Shown one piece after another: positions 35,237 to 46,500 of a stretch of DNA of 64,000 bases. This stretch comes from Thuidium tamariscinum. Taxonomy: Eukaryota > Streptophyta > Bryopsida > Hypnales > Thuidiaceae. The notes under the pieces are model-generated. The model ran no database searches and was not told where the DNA came from. It saw only the letters and a program-made list of their open reading frames with translations. Position 1 is the stretch's first letter. Every line of letters begins with the position of its first letter. The stretch covers positions 10,974,001-11,038,000 of the forward strand of contig OX344753.2 of the NCBI GenBank assembly GCA_947034885.2. Reading direction: 5' to 3'. The translations under genes were made by a program, and so were the position numbers.

Positions 35237-36120
35237 TTATACTATTATCCTCCTAGAATTAAAGGGATTCCACCCACTTTCCATTAACTTGATTTCTTCT
35301 AACCTACATGACATTTCTAGAATCCAAGGATGATGCAAAACCTCCAATGGATTCAAACGTTTGTTAACATTGCGTGTCAACATTTTTTGAATGAGATCTT
35401 TGGCACCCTTTGAAATGTGTGGCCATGGATTCTCCGCAAACAAATCTTCGCCCTTCGCAATTTCTTCATACACATCTGCAAATGTATAACCACCAAAAGG
35501 AGCATGTGTTGTTAAGAGAGCATAGAGTACCACTCCAAGGCTCCAAATGTCCGCTTTAGGTCCATAGGTGCCTCTTATGACTTCGGGAGCCGTATATGGT
35601 GGAGTCCCAACCACATCTTTCAATATTTCACCAGACTCAAAAAGTTGAGCCAATCCAAAATCAATCATTTTGATGGGTGAACCTTTGCCTAACAACAAGT
35701 TTTCAAGTTTCAAGTCCTATGCACTATGCCAAATCTATGGCAAGCATCAATAGCACTAGCAATTTCTTTGATTATTTGAGCGGCACTTGGCTCATCAAAA
35801 ATACCATTTTGAAGCATATAATCAAAGATTGAGCCTCCTTCACATAGCTCCATTACTATGTATACATAATCATCGTCTTCCAAAACATCTTTGAGGGCCA
35901 CTATATTTGGGTGTTCATTAAGATTGATCAACCTTAAGATGTTAATTTCACGTGTAACCATTTCATATTGTTTTTGTGAGACAAGGTTGCTCTTTGATAA
36001 GCATTTGCATGCATAACATTTGTTGGTTCTAATTTGGGTGCACAAATATGTCACACCAAAAGCACCCGCCCCCAATTGCTTGCCTTTAGTATAAAAGTCC
36101 GTGAATTTGATTGTGTCCAT
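35237..36120 (-). pseudogene. CDPK/CaMK-like Ser/Thr protein kinase, one-base frameshift
   Basis: Intronless kinase-domain gene of 294 codons if the frame is restored. It starts at the ATG at 36120-36118 (context ACAATGG). Visible elements: glycine loop LGAGAFGVTY (residues 16-25), ATP-binding Lys in YACK (39), MELCEGG hinge region, HRDLKLEN catalytic loop (134-141), DFG (154-156), GTPPYTAPE activation segment (172-180), DIWSLG (191-196) and the NKRLNPLEVLHHPWI end of the domain. The sequence is closest to plant calcium-dependent kinases, but there are no EF hands or autoinhibitory segment, so it is a kinase-only form, comparable in length to PEP-carboxylase kinases. The defect is exactly at HRD: the DNA reads CATAGGACTTGAAA, one G short, giving HRT-stop in one frame and DLKLEN in the next. 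Everything else is intact, so the break is recent or a sequence error. Confidence 0.85.
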
Positions 36121-36185
36121 TGTGAAAAGAAACAATTGACAAGTTCATGAAAGCAAAAATAGAAGAATAATAATGTAGAGCCTTG

Positions 36186-36195
36186 CTATTTATAG
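36186..36195 (-). promoter_or_regulatory. TATA box of the kinase gene
   Basis: The minus strand reads CTATAAATAG, a perfect plant TATA box, 66 bp upstream of the kinase ATG. A start site about 30 bp downstream (near 36158) would leave a leader of about 40 nt without upstream ATG other than TCATGAAC, which is quickly closed. Confidence 0.7.
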
Positions 36196-36239
36196 TTGAG
36201 TTGTGTGTCTTTTACTTTGACCTATTTTCCATCTATCTT

Positions 36240-36812
36240 TTATGTTTGTTTGTTTTCATTTAGTTTTTACTTTATTCTAGTTTTCATTTTGTTTTCATTT
36301 TGTTTTCCATTAGTTTTTACTTTGTTTTAGTTTTGATTTAGCTTTTACATTGATCTAGTTTTCATTTAGCTTTAATGTTGATTTATTTTTTATTTTTTAA
36401 AACAAATCTTACTTGTATGTAGATTTTAGTTCTATTTGACTTTCAATTAGCTTCTATTTTTTTATTTTGATTAGAGACTTCTCTAGTGTACCTTGTACCT
36501 TTGCCACAATCCAAATAAAAGTAAAAATCATTTCTTTGAATTGTAATTTGTAAGAACTTTGAAATTCAATATTTTTTATGCTTGAAGGAATGCAAAGGCT
36601 CAAGATCGTGGCATATAGGCATACAATATGAAAATTACTTTTTCTTCAAAATAAGGTATAATTTAATTCAAATTTTTGTTCCTAAAAACTTTGAAATTCA
36701 AAAACTTCCACACCATAGGTCTAAATGCTACAAAACAAAGTCCTTGTGCCGAGTCTTGTGTAGACCTAATACTGTACTTTAAAACTCACTCAAAACACCC
36801 ATTTCTCTACTA
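36240..36812. other. Upstream region of the kinase with TTTTCATTTAG-type repeats
   Basis: Between about 36250 and 36400 the plus strand repeats short phrases such as GTTTTCATTTTG, TTAGTTTTTACTTT and GTTTTCATTTAGC with a period of roughly 20-25 bp. On the gene's strand this is an A-rich tract with AAACTAAAA/GAAAAC phrases. The rest to 36812 is AT-rich with no recognisable feature. The repeats may be part of the promoter or simply decayed low-complexity DNA. Confidence 0.45.
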
Positions 36813-37644
36813 AAGTATCTTTAAAAAAATGAAAAACTTTGTTTGTAAATGAATGACTAAAAGTTCTATATTGCAAGAAAATGTTACTTGGTCTTTTAGG
36901 AGTTAAAGGTGAAAAAAACACAAAATGAATCAAGTCCTACAATTCCATAGTTTTCCATGATAAACCACATATTTGTTTTGAAACAAAGTGAATAGTGGGC
37001 AAATTTTATATTTATCCATATGACAAATTTGTATTGCAATAGAACTTCTCTAAAGAGCTAGGCAAGACTGGTTTGACACATTTCATTATAGAAGTTTATT
37101 ACATTGGAGAGGGGCATTTACATTCATGAGCTTTTTATATGAGTTGGGCCAAGATTGGCAATGAGTGAGAGGTTTATTACCATAGAGAGTGTTTTTATGA
37201 GAAGTTCCACTATTCCGCAACATCAAATTCAATTCCATCAAAATGCACCTACCCCCCAAATTCATTAGGGGTAGTCACACCTCCTCTGAAAAATAAAACT
37301 CTATAAAGTTGGAGAAATTGGCAAGAGAAAAGAGGAGCCAATGGCAAGCCATTCTACACAAAGGAAGTGTCACATCCTTTTTTGTTGTTGTTTAGAACAA
37401 TTCTTGGAGAATGTGATGTAAAGTTGAATGGGAGCTTTGGAAGTCATACACAACCAATGAAGCCAAAAGTTACCTTGAGAACTTCCTCAAGAACATTTCT
37501 TCATCTTTGGAGAAGAAGAAACTACATTTTGCTTTTCGAGGGATTAGAGTTGTGCTTGCTACAAACCACCAACAAGAAAATGCCATGTGTAAATTCTTTG
37601 CGAAATGCAACTATGGTGAAAGAATGTGTGAAGACCCCTAATAT

Positions 37645-38320
37645 CCAAAGCTAAATCTTCGAGTCTCCAAGATATCTTGTAGTTCCCATACCCTAAGATA
37701 TGATTTTTTTACAGTGCTACAATAGCGTATTGTATTAGGGCTCTCCAAAGTTAAATCTATGACTCTTTAAGATATCTTGTAGTTCCCATGCCCTAAGATA
37801 TGAGTTTTTTTGACGGTCCTAGAGTAGCATACTGTATTGCAACTCTCCAAAGCTAAATCTTTGACTCTCCAAGATATCTTGTAATTCCCATACCCTAAGA
37901 TATGATTTTTTTTTGATGGTGCTACAATAGAGTATTGTACAAGGGCTCTCCAAAGTTAAATCTTTGACTCTCTAAGATATCTTGTAGTTCCCATGTCCTA
38001 AGATATGAGTTTTTTTGACGGTCCTAGAGTAGCATACTGTATTGCAACTCTCCAAAGCTAAATCTTTGAATCTCCAAGATATCTTGTAGTTCCCATGTCT
38101 TAAGATATGAATTTTTTTTGACGGTGCTACAACTCCAAAGCTAAATCTATAGCTTTCCAAGATATCTTTTAGTTCCCGTGTCCTAATATATGAGATTTTT
38201 TTTGACGGTGCTACAGTAGTGTACCTCTCCAAAGCTAAATCTACAAATTCCCAAGATATCTTTTAATTCCCGTGCCCTAAGACATGAGATTTTTGACGGT
38301 GCTCCAGTACAGCGGAGTCT
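37645..38320 (+). repeat. Left-arm tandem array, ~100-bp unit, 7 copies
   Basis: GATATCTT anchors at 37671, 37771, 37873, 37976, 38078, 38161 and 38255 give spacings of 83-103 bp. A unit contains 'ctccaaagctaaatct', 'ccaagatatcttgtagttcc', 'cctaagatatga' and 'gacggtgctac'. The same unit occurs inverted in the right arm (40600-41160). Short frames here are by-products. Confidence 0.9.
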
Positions 38321-38453
38321 TATCAGCCTTGGGGTCCCTCCCCTCTCATCACTCAAGCTGCTGCTGAGCCTCTCGCTTTCAGTGGCAGAGTCCGTCACGG
38401 GGTCCGCCTGCCTTTGATAATAAGTTCGCAGCACTTCTGCCTCGCTGACTCAG

Positions 38454-40397
38454 TACACCCCCCGCTATTTACGGGCACTTTTCTGTGATTGAAAGGATGC
38501 AACCGGTCAAGTACCCACTGAAAAAAGCCTGGTTGATTTAGGAAATGCAGGACGGTAAATCCTACCAACGAAGGTGACCCCAGCACGGTAATATGGGGGT
38601 TTTCCAGGGTAAAAGTGAAAACAAAGCCCCTTATTTTGTGCTAAGTCCAGGGTATGTTCCAGACTTGACATGGCAAATATGATTTCAAATATGAATTCAG
38701 GATTTGAAAAAACATATATATTTGTGAAAAATAAAAAAAATCCATGCATTTTCTTCCAAGGTAAATCCACTCGCTAGGCCCACCTTTGTTGGTAGGATTT
38801 AATGTCATGTGGAGGAAGGTCAGGGTGAAGTGGCCCCCTTGCTTGCTCACTCCAAGTAATTTTAGGGGTGTAAGTAAAGCAAAAAGCCCCCTATTTTGTG
38901 CTTATCTAATTTATCTTGGACACACCTCCTAGCTAATTGGGAGCCTCTGATTGCAAAAAAATAAATTTTGCTGAAAATCAAAAATCCCAGTTGCCGGAGC
39001 GAGGGGGTCAGGCCTGGAGGAAGGACTTCCGCCCGAAAATTTTCCGAACACTGCCCGTGCCGGCCGGGCTGCCGGGCTGCCGACATGCAGATCTATTCCA
39101 GAGATATTGAAGGGGAGATATTTCCCCCAAAGCACTCCAGGCCTTTCAGGGGGCCACCCAGTCCCGTCCCAGTCCCATCCCAGTCCCAGTCCGTGAGCCC
39201 GTCCTTGGCAGGTCATGGTTGTCAACTTTAATCTCCCCCAATCCAAGCGCATGCACTTGATGGTCGGTCGGTCGGTCCGTTGCCCAGGACATGAAACAGA
39301 CACGGCAGCGTTAAATCATACCATCAAAGGTGGGCCCGGCAGGCTGGATTTACCCAGGGAAAACGCTGAATTTTTTTTTATTTTTTTATTTTTTTTATTT
39401 TTTCAAATTCAGAATTCAGAATCAGAGACCCCAAATCAGCCAGGAGTACCCCAAACATACCAAAAAACCGGGCAGGGAGAACTGACCCCCTCGCTCGGCC
39501 ACTTGGGTAAAACGCTGTAATTTTTTTTTTTCACACAAATTTGTTTTTGCAAATTTTGAATTCATATTTGCGATCAGAGACCGCAAATTAGCTAGGGGGT
39601 GTCGAAAGTAGGGGTGATCACGGCCCAAACTAGGGGGCTTTTTGTTTTGATTGCACCTCTGGTAAAACATGGTAAGGCCGAGCGAGGGGGCCAATCCACC
39701 CAGATCAAATCACCCAACACAAATATAAGGTAGGTACACCTAAAAGCGCCCTGTTCCTAAAAGCGCCATCTACAGTGCATATACGTTTTCGAAATCAGTC
39801 ATGTTCACAGACTGTAGATGGCGCTTTCAGAAACAGACTTTGACTGTTAATAACTTTTGCATACGGTATCCAAATCCTACGTTCCTTGGTGCGTTGGAAC
39901 ATGCTTTCACTTGCCAACAAGGCTGAATGAAAATTTGAACTAATTTATAGCAGGAACTAGGCTTAGTATGAATAAGTGGCGCTTTTGGGTGTACCTACCT
40001 TAAACCCCAAACCCTTGTCAACCCCTAGTAAAATGAGATTTAGCCCCACTGGGCCCACCTTCTATGGTATCATTGGTATGATTTACCGTTCTGCCGCCCT
40101 GATGAGCCCTGGTGAAGGGACTGGTGGCTCCAAGGCCTTCTGGGGAGCTTGTGGCTGAGAAGGCTCCAGACGGAACCTGTGGCTCCCATTCCACGACCAC
40201 ACTTGTGGCTGAGAATCGACTCCTATCCAAACCCACGCAAACTTGAGGCTCACATTCCACGTCCACGCTTGTGGCTGAAATTCACTCCGACCTTGGCTGA
40301 GACTCGGAGAGAGAGAGAGAGGTTCAGCGGCAACCAGGTCGTGCCATGTGTCCCGGTGGGGTCCGCGTTTCTCTCGTGTCGCTGCTTTTCCTTTCCT
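38454..40397. other. GC-rich core of the foldback structure
   Basis: This ~1.9-kb spacer is far richer in G+C than its surroundings. A phrase of the type GGTAAATC..TACCA..AAGGTGGGCC occurs four times in alternating orientation (about 38548, 38790 inverse, 39320, 40060 inverse). A second phrase pair, 'ccccctattttgtgctt' with 'gcctctgattgcaaaaa' (38880-38960), returns inverted at about 39550-39650. Short tandem tracts include CAGTCCC repeats near 39165, GGTC repeats near 39262, GA repeats near 40305 and CAGC/CAGT repeats near 40425. It also carries the MITE at 39728-40000. Several open frames of 60-155 codons overlap on both strands, Arg/Pro-rich as expected from GC-rich repeats. I do not support any as a gene. 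Confidence 0.6.
39728..40000. mobile_element. TA-flanked MITE (273 bp), Tc1/mariner-type
   Basis: Ends AGGTAGGTACACCTAAAAGC and the inverse GCTTTTGGGTGTACCTACCT form a near-perfect terminal inverted repeat of about 24 bp, flanked by TA (39726-39727) and TA (40001-40002). A second, internal pair is 'gcgccatctacagt' with 'actgtagatggcgc' (about 39763 and 39811). TA duplication and small size fit a Stowaway/mariner-type MITE. It lies in the core of the foldback structure. Confidence 0.8.
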
Positions 40398-40599
40398 GAC
40401 TCAGCGAGGGACGCACCGAGTCAGCCAGTCAGCCAGTCAGCGAGCCAGCCAGAAGTGCTGCTAACTTGTACTCCGTATTCTGATAAGTTAGGCGGACCGC
40501 GGGCGGACCCCGTGACGGACTCTGCCAGCGAAAGCGAGAGGCTCAGCAGCAGCTTGAGGGACCCCAAGGCTGATAAGACTCCGCTGTACCGTAGCACCG

Positions 40600-41160
40600 T
40601 CAACAAAATCTCATAGAGATCTAAGGCCATGGGAAGTACAAGATGTCTTGGAGAGTCGTAGATTTAGCTTTGGACAGTTGTAGTACAATACACTACTGTA
40701 GCACCGTCAACAAAATCTCATATCCAAGGGCATGGGAAGTACAAGATGTCTTGGAGAGTCGTAGATTTAGCTTTGGACAGTTGTGGTACAATACGCTACT
40801 GTAGCACCGTCAAAAAAAATCTCATATTCAAGGACATGGGAAGTACAAGATGTCTTGGAGACTCGTAGATTTTAGCTTTGGAGAGTTGTGGTACAATACG
40901 CTATTGTAGCACCGTCAAAAAAATCTCATATTCAAGGACATGGGAAGTACAAGATATCTTAGAGAGTCATAGATTTAGTTTTGGAGAGTTGTGGTACAGT
41001 ACACTACTGTAGCACCATCAGAAAAATCTCATATCTTAAGGCATGGGAACTACAAGATATCTTAGAGAGTCATAGATTTAGTTTTGAAGAGCCTATAGCA
41101 CACTATTGTAGCACTGTCAAAAAATCCCATATCTTAGGGCATGGGAACTACTCCAATTCC
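40600..41160 (-). repeat. Right-arm tandem array, ~104-bp unit, 5-6 copies
   Basis: AGATGTC/AGATATC anchors at 40641, 40744, 40848, 40952 and 41055 are spaced 103-104 bp. Each unit has 'gtagcaccgtcaa', 'aaatctcata', 'catgggaagtacaagat' and 'gatttagctttgga', the inverse complement of the left-arm units. Spacing is more regular here than in the left arm, suggesting separate homogenisation of each array. Confidence 0.9.
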
Positions 41161-41680
41161 TTGATAATCAAAATGTCATTTCTTCTCCTCTAGCGATGAA
41201 GAAACATTCTTGAAGAATAATTTCATGAAGAAACTTTTGGTTAACTTTCATTGGTTGTGTGTGACTTGCAAAGTTGAAAGCTTCCATTCAACTTTATATT
41301 GCATTCTTCAAGAATTGTTCCAAACAACAACAAAAAGGGATGAGATACCTCCTTCATGTAGAATGGCTTGCCATTGGCTCCTCTTTTCTCTTGCCAATTT
41401 CTCCAACTTCATAGAATTTTGTTTTTTGGAGGAGGTGTGACTACCCCTAATGAATGTGAGGGGTAGGTGCATTTTGATGGAGTTGAGTTTGAGGTTGGGA
41501 AATTGTGGAATTCCTCATAAAAATACTCTCTAAGGTAATAAACCTCTCACTCATTGCTAGTCTTGTCCCAGCTCACAAAAAAAGCTCATGAATGTAAATG
41601 TCCCTCTCCAATGTAATAAACTTCTACAATGAAATGTATCAAACCTATCTTACCTAGCTCTTTATAGAAACTCTATTGTA

Positions 41681-43063
41681 CAGTGGGGTACCAATCAAAA
41701 TGTCGTTTTCGCATCCGCAGTGAGAAAAATTTCGGTACTGCCAACTTTGGAAGCCTCCCGCGAGCTCAAAAATTGGTATTTTACCACGAAATTTTTACCA
41801 CAGCATAATCTTTAAGTTAAATATATGTATGCCAAATTTCAAGGCCAAAAGACTCACCAAAAAAAAGATATTCAAAATCTACCAACATGGGTAGTGGTGA
41901 GAAACATTTCACTACTTTCAACTTTGACACCTTCCTAAGGATTGAGTTTTTTTTCTTTTTCCATGAAACAATATATAGGTTTTTAATATGTATAAAAAAT
42001 TTCAAGGTAAAAGAATTTTTTTTTAAGAAGATATTTGAAATCTCCCAACAAGTGTAGTTTTGAGAAAATTTTCACAATTTCCAACTTTGACACCCTCCCA
42101 AGGGCTGAAAAATTGGTTTCTTACCATGAATTTTTTTTTGTGAAGTCATATCTATGTTGATAATATGTGCTCCAAATTTCAAGTTCAAATGAATTACCAA
42201 AAAAAAGATATACATAATCTCCCAACATGTGTAGTTGTGAGAAAATTTTCACTATTGTTGACTTTGACACCCTCCCAAGGGCTGAAAATTTGTCTATTTA
42301 ACATGAATTTTTTTGAATAAGATCAGCTTTATGTTGATAATATATGTTCCAAATTTCAAGTTCAAAACACTTACCCAAAAAAAGATATTCAAAATCTCTC
42401 AACATGTGTAGTTGTGAGGTTGAGTTTTTACATTCGTGTCAAACTTTGCTCCACAAAATAACACTATACTAAGGGCTCAAAAACTCCTCCTCACAACTAC
42501 ACATGTTGGGAGACTTTGTATATCTTTTTTTTGGTAATTCATTTGAACTTGAAATTTGGATCACATATTATCAACATAGATATGACTTCACAAAAAAAAA
42601 TTCATGGTAAAAAACCAATTTTTCAGCCCTTGGGAGGGTGTCAAAGTTGAAAATTGTGAAAATTTTCTCAAAACTACACTTGTTGGGAGATTTCAAATAT
42701 CTTCTTAAAAAAAAATTCTTTACCTTGAAATTTTTTATACATATTAAAAACCTATATATTGTTTCATGAAAAAAATTTCATGGCAAAAGAAAAAAAACTC
42801 AATCCTTAGGAAGGTGTCAAAGTTGAAAGTAGTGAAATGTTTCTCACCACTACCCATGTTGGTAGATTTTGAATAACTTTTTTTTTCTGAGTCTTTTGGC
42901 CTTGAAATTTGGCATACATATAGTTAACTTAAAGATTATGCTGTGGTAAAAATTTCGTGGTAAAATACCAATTTTTGAGCTCGCGGAAGGCTTCCAAAGT
43001 TGGCAGTACCGAAATTTTTCTCATTGCGGATGCGAAAACGACATTTTGATTGGTACCCCACTG
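41681..43063. mobile_element. Tc1/mariner-type palindromic element (1383 bp) nested in the foldback arm
   Basis: Starts CAGTGGGGTACCAATCAAAA and ends with the exact inverse, flanked by TA (41679-41680 and 43064-43065). The two arms are inverted copies throughout and meet near 42420-42480. Each arm is built from 163-177-bp tandem units: GAGAAA anchors lie at 41722, 41899, 42062 and 42239, and the right arm seems one unit shorter. CAGTG termini with TA duplication are typical of Tc1/mariner. The other arm of the surrounding foldback reads uninterrupted through this point ('ttctattgcaatacaaattt'), giving an empty site. No transposase frame, so it depends on one elsewhere. Confidence 0.9.
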
Positions 43064-43283
43064 TAATACAAATTTGTCATATGGATAAATATAAAATTTG
43101 CCTACTATTTCTTTTGTTTCAAAACAAATATGTGGTTTATCATAAAGAACTCTAGGATTGTAGGACTTGATTCATTTTGTGCTTTTTACCCTTAATTTTC
43201 AAAGGACCAAGTAGCATTTTCTAGAAATGTAGCATTTTGAGCATCCATTTATAAACAAAGTTTTTCATTTTGAAATTAGTATA

Positions 43284-43497
43284 TGTTGAGATAAGATAAC
43301 GATCCTAGTTAACTTAGGTTAAGTGAGACTTAGGATAAGATAAGAGTAGATCTCACTACTAGTGACACTACTAGTGACACTACTAGTGATACTTCCTATA
43401 TAAATGTATGATCATGTAACACTTATGATTATTACTTTGAGAACTTCTTATTTGCATTATATATTTTCTATGTCTATGCTCTGCTTCCTTCGCAACA
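43284..43497 (+). repeat. 5' LTR (214 bp)
   Basis: TGTTGAG..GCAACA. It contains three tandem copies of a 12-bp unit (CACTACTAGTGA) near 43353-43390, where the 3' LTR has two. It includes a TATATAAA box and should carry the element's promoter and start of R. Confidence 0.95.
43397..43404 (+). promoter_or_regulatory. TATA box in the 5' LTR
   Basis: TATATAAA, about 100 bp before the LTR end, is the likely core promoter of the retrotransposon. The same box is present in the 3' LTR at 48236-48243, where it could drive transcription into the right flank. Confidence 0.65.
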
Positions 43498-43512
43498 CGT
43501 TATCAGCACGAT
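43498..43512 (+). promoter_or_regulatory. Presumed primer-binding site
   Basis: The bases directly after the 5' LTR, CGTTATCAGCACGAT, occupy the position where a tRNA primer anneals to start minus-strand synthesis. The sequence is not the common TGGTATCAGAGC form complementary to initiator Met-tRNA; which tRNA or tRNA fragment is used cannot be told by eye. Confidence 0.5.
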
Positions 43513-43579
43513 TTGTCTCTCGTTTTGCTATTCTCTTTTTCTCTTTTCTTTTTTGCTATTGTCTTTAGCTACGATAGCT

Positions 43580-46500
43580 ATGGCGGATAAGAAGTCAGCG
43601 CGGGAGAGTAGCTCCCGGGTACAACCACTTTTGTTTGATGCTCTTGAAGCCGATGGTAGCAATTACATGGAGTGGAGTATAGATGTGAAAGCGTACTTTT
43701 ATTCGGAGGAGTTGGACGATGCGATCGATGATGAACCAGAGGCGGATTTTCCAATGTCATCCAAGTGGAAAGCTTTGCTTGTTCTTCGCCGCCACCTTCA
43801 CACCTCTCTTCGACAGCAATACATCCAAGTTGACAACCCGGCGGAGCTATGGCGTCAACTTCATGCTCGGTTTTATCATGAACGCACTATCTTTCTTCCC
43901 CAAGCTCGAAATGATTGGATTGCTCTTCGTGTTCTTGATTTCCCTGATTTCCTTTCCTTCAATGCTGAATTGCATCGTATTACTGCTCAACTTCGTCTTT
44001 GTGGAGATAGGATTACAGATAGGGAGCTCATAGATAAAACCCTATCCACTTTTCCTCCGGCTTCTGCCCTCTTAGCTCAGCAGTATAGGAATATGAAGTT
44101 TACGACACATTCCGAACTAATGTCTTATCTCTTGCTTGCTGAAAAACAGCAACAGCTTCTACTTAAAAACGCAGAAGCAAAACCCGCTCGAGAGGCTCAC
44201 ACTTCTGAGATCTCGAGGCAACAACCACGAGGAACAAGGAAACAACAACAACGGTTGCCAAATCGGCAACACCCTAGAGATAAATCAAACTCTTATAGAC
44301 CCTCCTCTAATAGAGTCTCTCGATACTCAGATCGTTTTTCTAATCGTGATTATCGCTCTTCTCAATTGAATGATAGATCTTCTGATAGAACCCTCGATAG
44401 GAAGTCATCTTTTTCATGTGACGATCGTACTTGTCACAAGTGTGGCCGTAAAGGGCATATTGCTCGATACTGCCGCACTCCTGAGTACTACGTTAGTATG
44501 TACAAAGAGTTAGAGAAGTTTAGAAATGAAAAGAGAGAGGCTCATTCGCTCGACGCTCCTTCCTCTTCCAATGTAAATATCAAAAATTACATGGTGCATA
44601 TCTCTAAAGAGTTAGCTCCTACAGATATAGCTCTTATCGATAGTGCCACGACACATACAATTCTTAGAGATCTGAAATATTTCACGTTTGCTAGCCGTGA
44701 TAGAACCTGGCAGACTTGTGATATCGTCACAATTGCTGGAAGTCGGAACTTTCGGTTCCGAGAGGGCCAGGCAACTATAGTATTGCCTGGGGGGACCCCC
44801 CTCGTGTGTGAAAAAGCAATGTATGCCCCTGATGCCCCCCGGAGCCTGATCAGCTACCGTGATTTACGGGCTAATAGGATGGATGTCTCCACTGCATTGG
44901 ATGACCATAAAGAAGTATTGGAACTCAGGCAAGGTCAGCAACTCCTTGCCACCGCTAACGCAGGAGTTACTGGCCTATACGAGTTATTGATAAGCCCTCC
45001 TAAGGAGTCAGCTTTCCACTTCTCTACTTCGGTAGGAGATGATGAAGAGTACCGGGAACTCAGGCAAGGCCGACAGTCCCTTGCCACTGCGAAAGCAAGA
45101 GTCGATGGACTAGTATGTGAGAGCAACTCTGCTTTGATACCCCCCTCTACAGCTAAGACTGGATTGTGGCATAGTCGGTTGGGCCATCCAGGCACCACTA
45201 TGTTGAGGAGGATGTTACCTTTGTTGGAAGGACACAATTTGTACACCAGTGATGCTGACAAGGTTGGGAGCTGCGCGGCATGTTCACAAGGAAAGCTTAT
45301 TAAGCGCCCTTCACATTGGAAGCTACCAACGGAACTCCCTCCTATGTTACAGCGTCTACAAGGTGATGTATGCGGACCAATTACTCCATCTTCTGGACCA
45401 TTTCGATATTTTCTTGTGCTTGTTGATGCTTCAGGCAAACACTCGGAGGTATCCCTGCTTAGCACCCGAAACATGGTGTTTTCAAAGCTTCTAGCTATGA
45501 TTATTAAGTTTCGGACTCATCATCTGGACTATCCTGTGAAGAGTTTGAGGATGGACAATGCCCAAGAATTTCGCTCTCATGCCTTTGAGGATTATTGTAC
45601 TGCTAATGGGATTTCACTTACATACTCTGTCCCATATGAACATTCACAAAATGGATTGGCGGAGGCATATATCAAGAAGATTCAACTCATCACTCGGCCT
45701 TTATTGATCCATGCCAAGTTGCCTCCTACAATGTGGGGACATGCAGTTCTACATGCAGCTACATTACTCAGGTTTCGTCCTACCTTGCTCAATACTCAGT
45801 CTTCTTTCGAGTTAATATCTGGACGTGTCCCCAATGTTTTCCATTTTCGTGTATTTGGCTGTAGAGTATGGATTCCAGTTTCTGAACCTCATAGGAAAAC
45901 GATAGGTAGTCACCGTCAGGAAGGGATCTATATTGGTTTTGATTCCCCTAGCATCATTCGATATGTTTCACCTTCATCAGGCACTCTCCTACGTGCTAGA
46001 TTTTCCAATTGTCATTTTGAAGAGTATAGTTTCCCTTCTCTACCCAATGTCAAGTCCCCTGCTTTAGATTTTTGGGCACCTGAAACCATCATTCAAAACC
46101 CTGACCCCCGCACAGCCTTAGCTGAGTCTGAGGTCAAGAAACTTATTCATTTACAATCCCTTGCAGACAAACTACCAGATGGCTTTAGTGATGGTCCCCG
46201 AATTACTCGAAATCCTCTCCCTGGCACAGGACTTATCCCCATTAGTGTCATTCCTTCTAAGCGTACGATTGATCCTACTGCTTCTATATCTAAGAAACCT
46301 CGCCCTCATCATGTCACCTTATATAGTGATGCACTTTTCTCACCTGATGATAATTCACAATTTTCTTCTTTCCCTGAAGATGGTTCATCCGTGACCGCCT
46401 TCATTACTCGGATACTTAGTGATGATCCTGATCCACTCACGTTAGATGAAGCAAAATCTAGCCCTGACTGGCCAAAGTGGCAAGTTGCACTTGCTGCCGA

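Larger units (their letters stand above)
36813..43283. mobile_element. 6.5-kb foldback structure with long inverted arms
   Basis: The left arm (about 36813-38453) and right arm (about 40398-43283) are inverted copies. Matching landmarks in order: 'gaaaaactttgttt' at the outer ends, 'cacaaaatgaatcaagtcctac', 'tatccatatgacaaatttgta', the 'gagaggtttattac' block, an AACAATTCTTG phrase, an array of ~100-bp repeats, and near the centre 'cggagtcttatcagccttgg' followed by 'cgctgactcag'. The right arm also contains a nested 1383-bp element (41681-43063); without it the arms are both about 1.5-1.6 kb. The spacer is a GC-rich core of about 1.9 kb. No transposase is recognisable. Long arms with subterminal tandem repeats recall foldback/Mutator-type elements. 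Outer boundaries are approximate and no target duplication was found. Confidence 0.75.

Noticed and set aside
35237-35713. The downstream half of the kinase as a separate gene
   Set aside because: It begins in the middle of the catalytic loop without ATG and continues the same kinase domain; a one-base frameshift explains it better.
38183-40630. Many overlapping frames (60-155 codons) on both strands in the GC-rich foldback core
   Set aside because: Arg/Pro/Ser-rich products of GC-rich repeated DNA with no domain, no start context and mutual overlap on both strands.
44935-45474. 179-codon minus-strand frame inside the copia element
   Set aside because: It is antisense to the integrase coding region, which has clear conserved residues in the plus frame.
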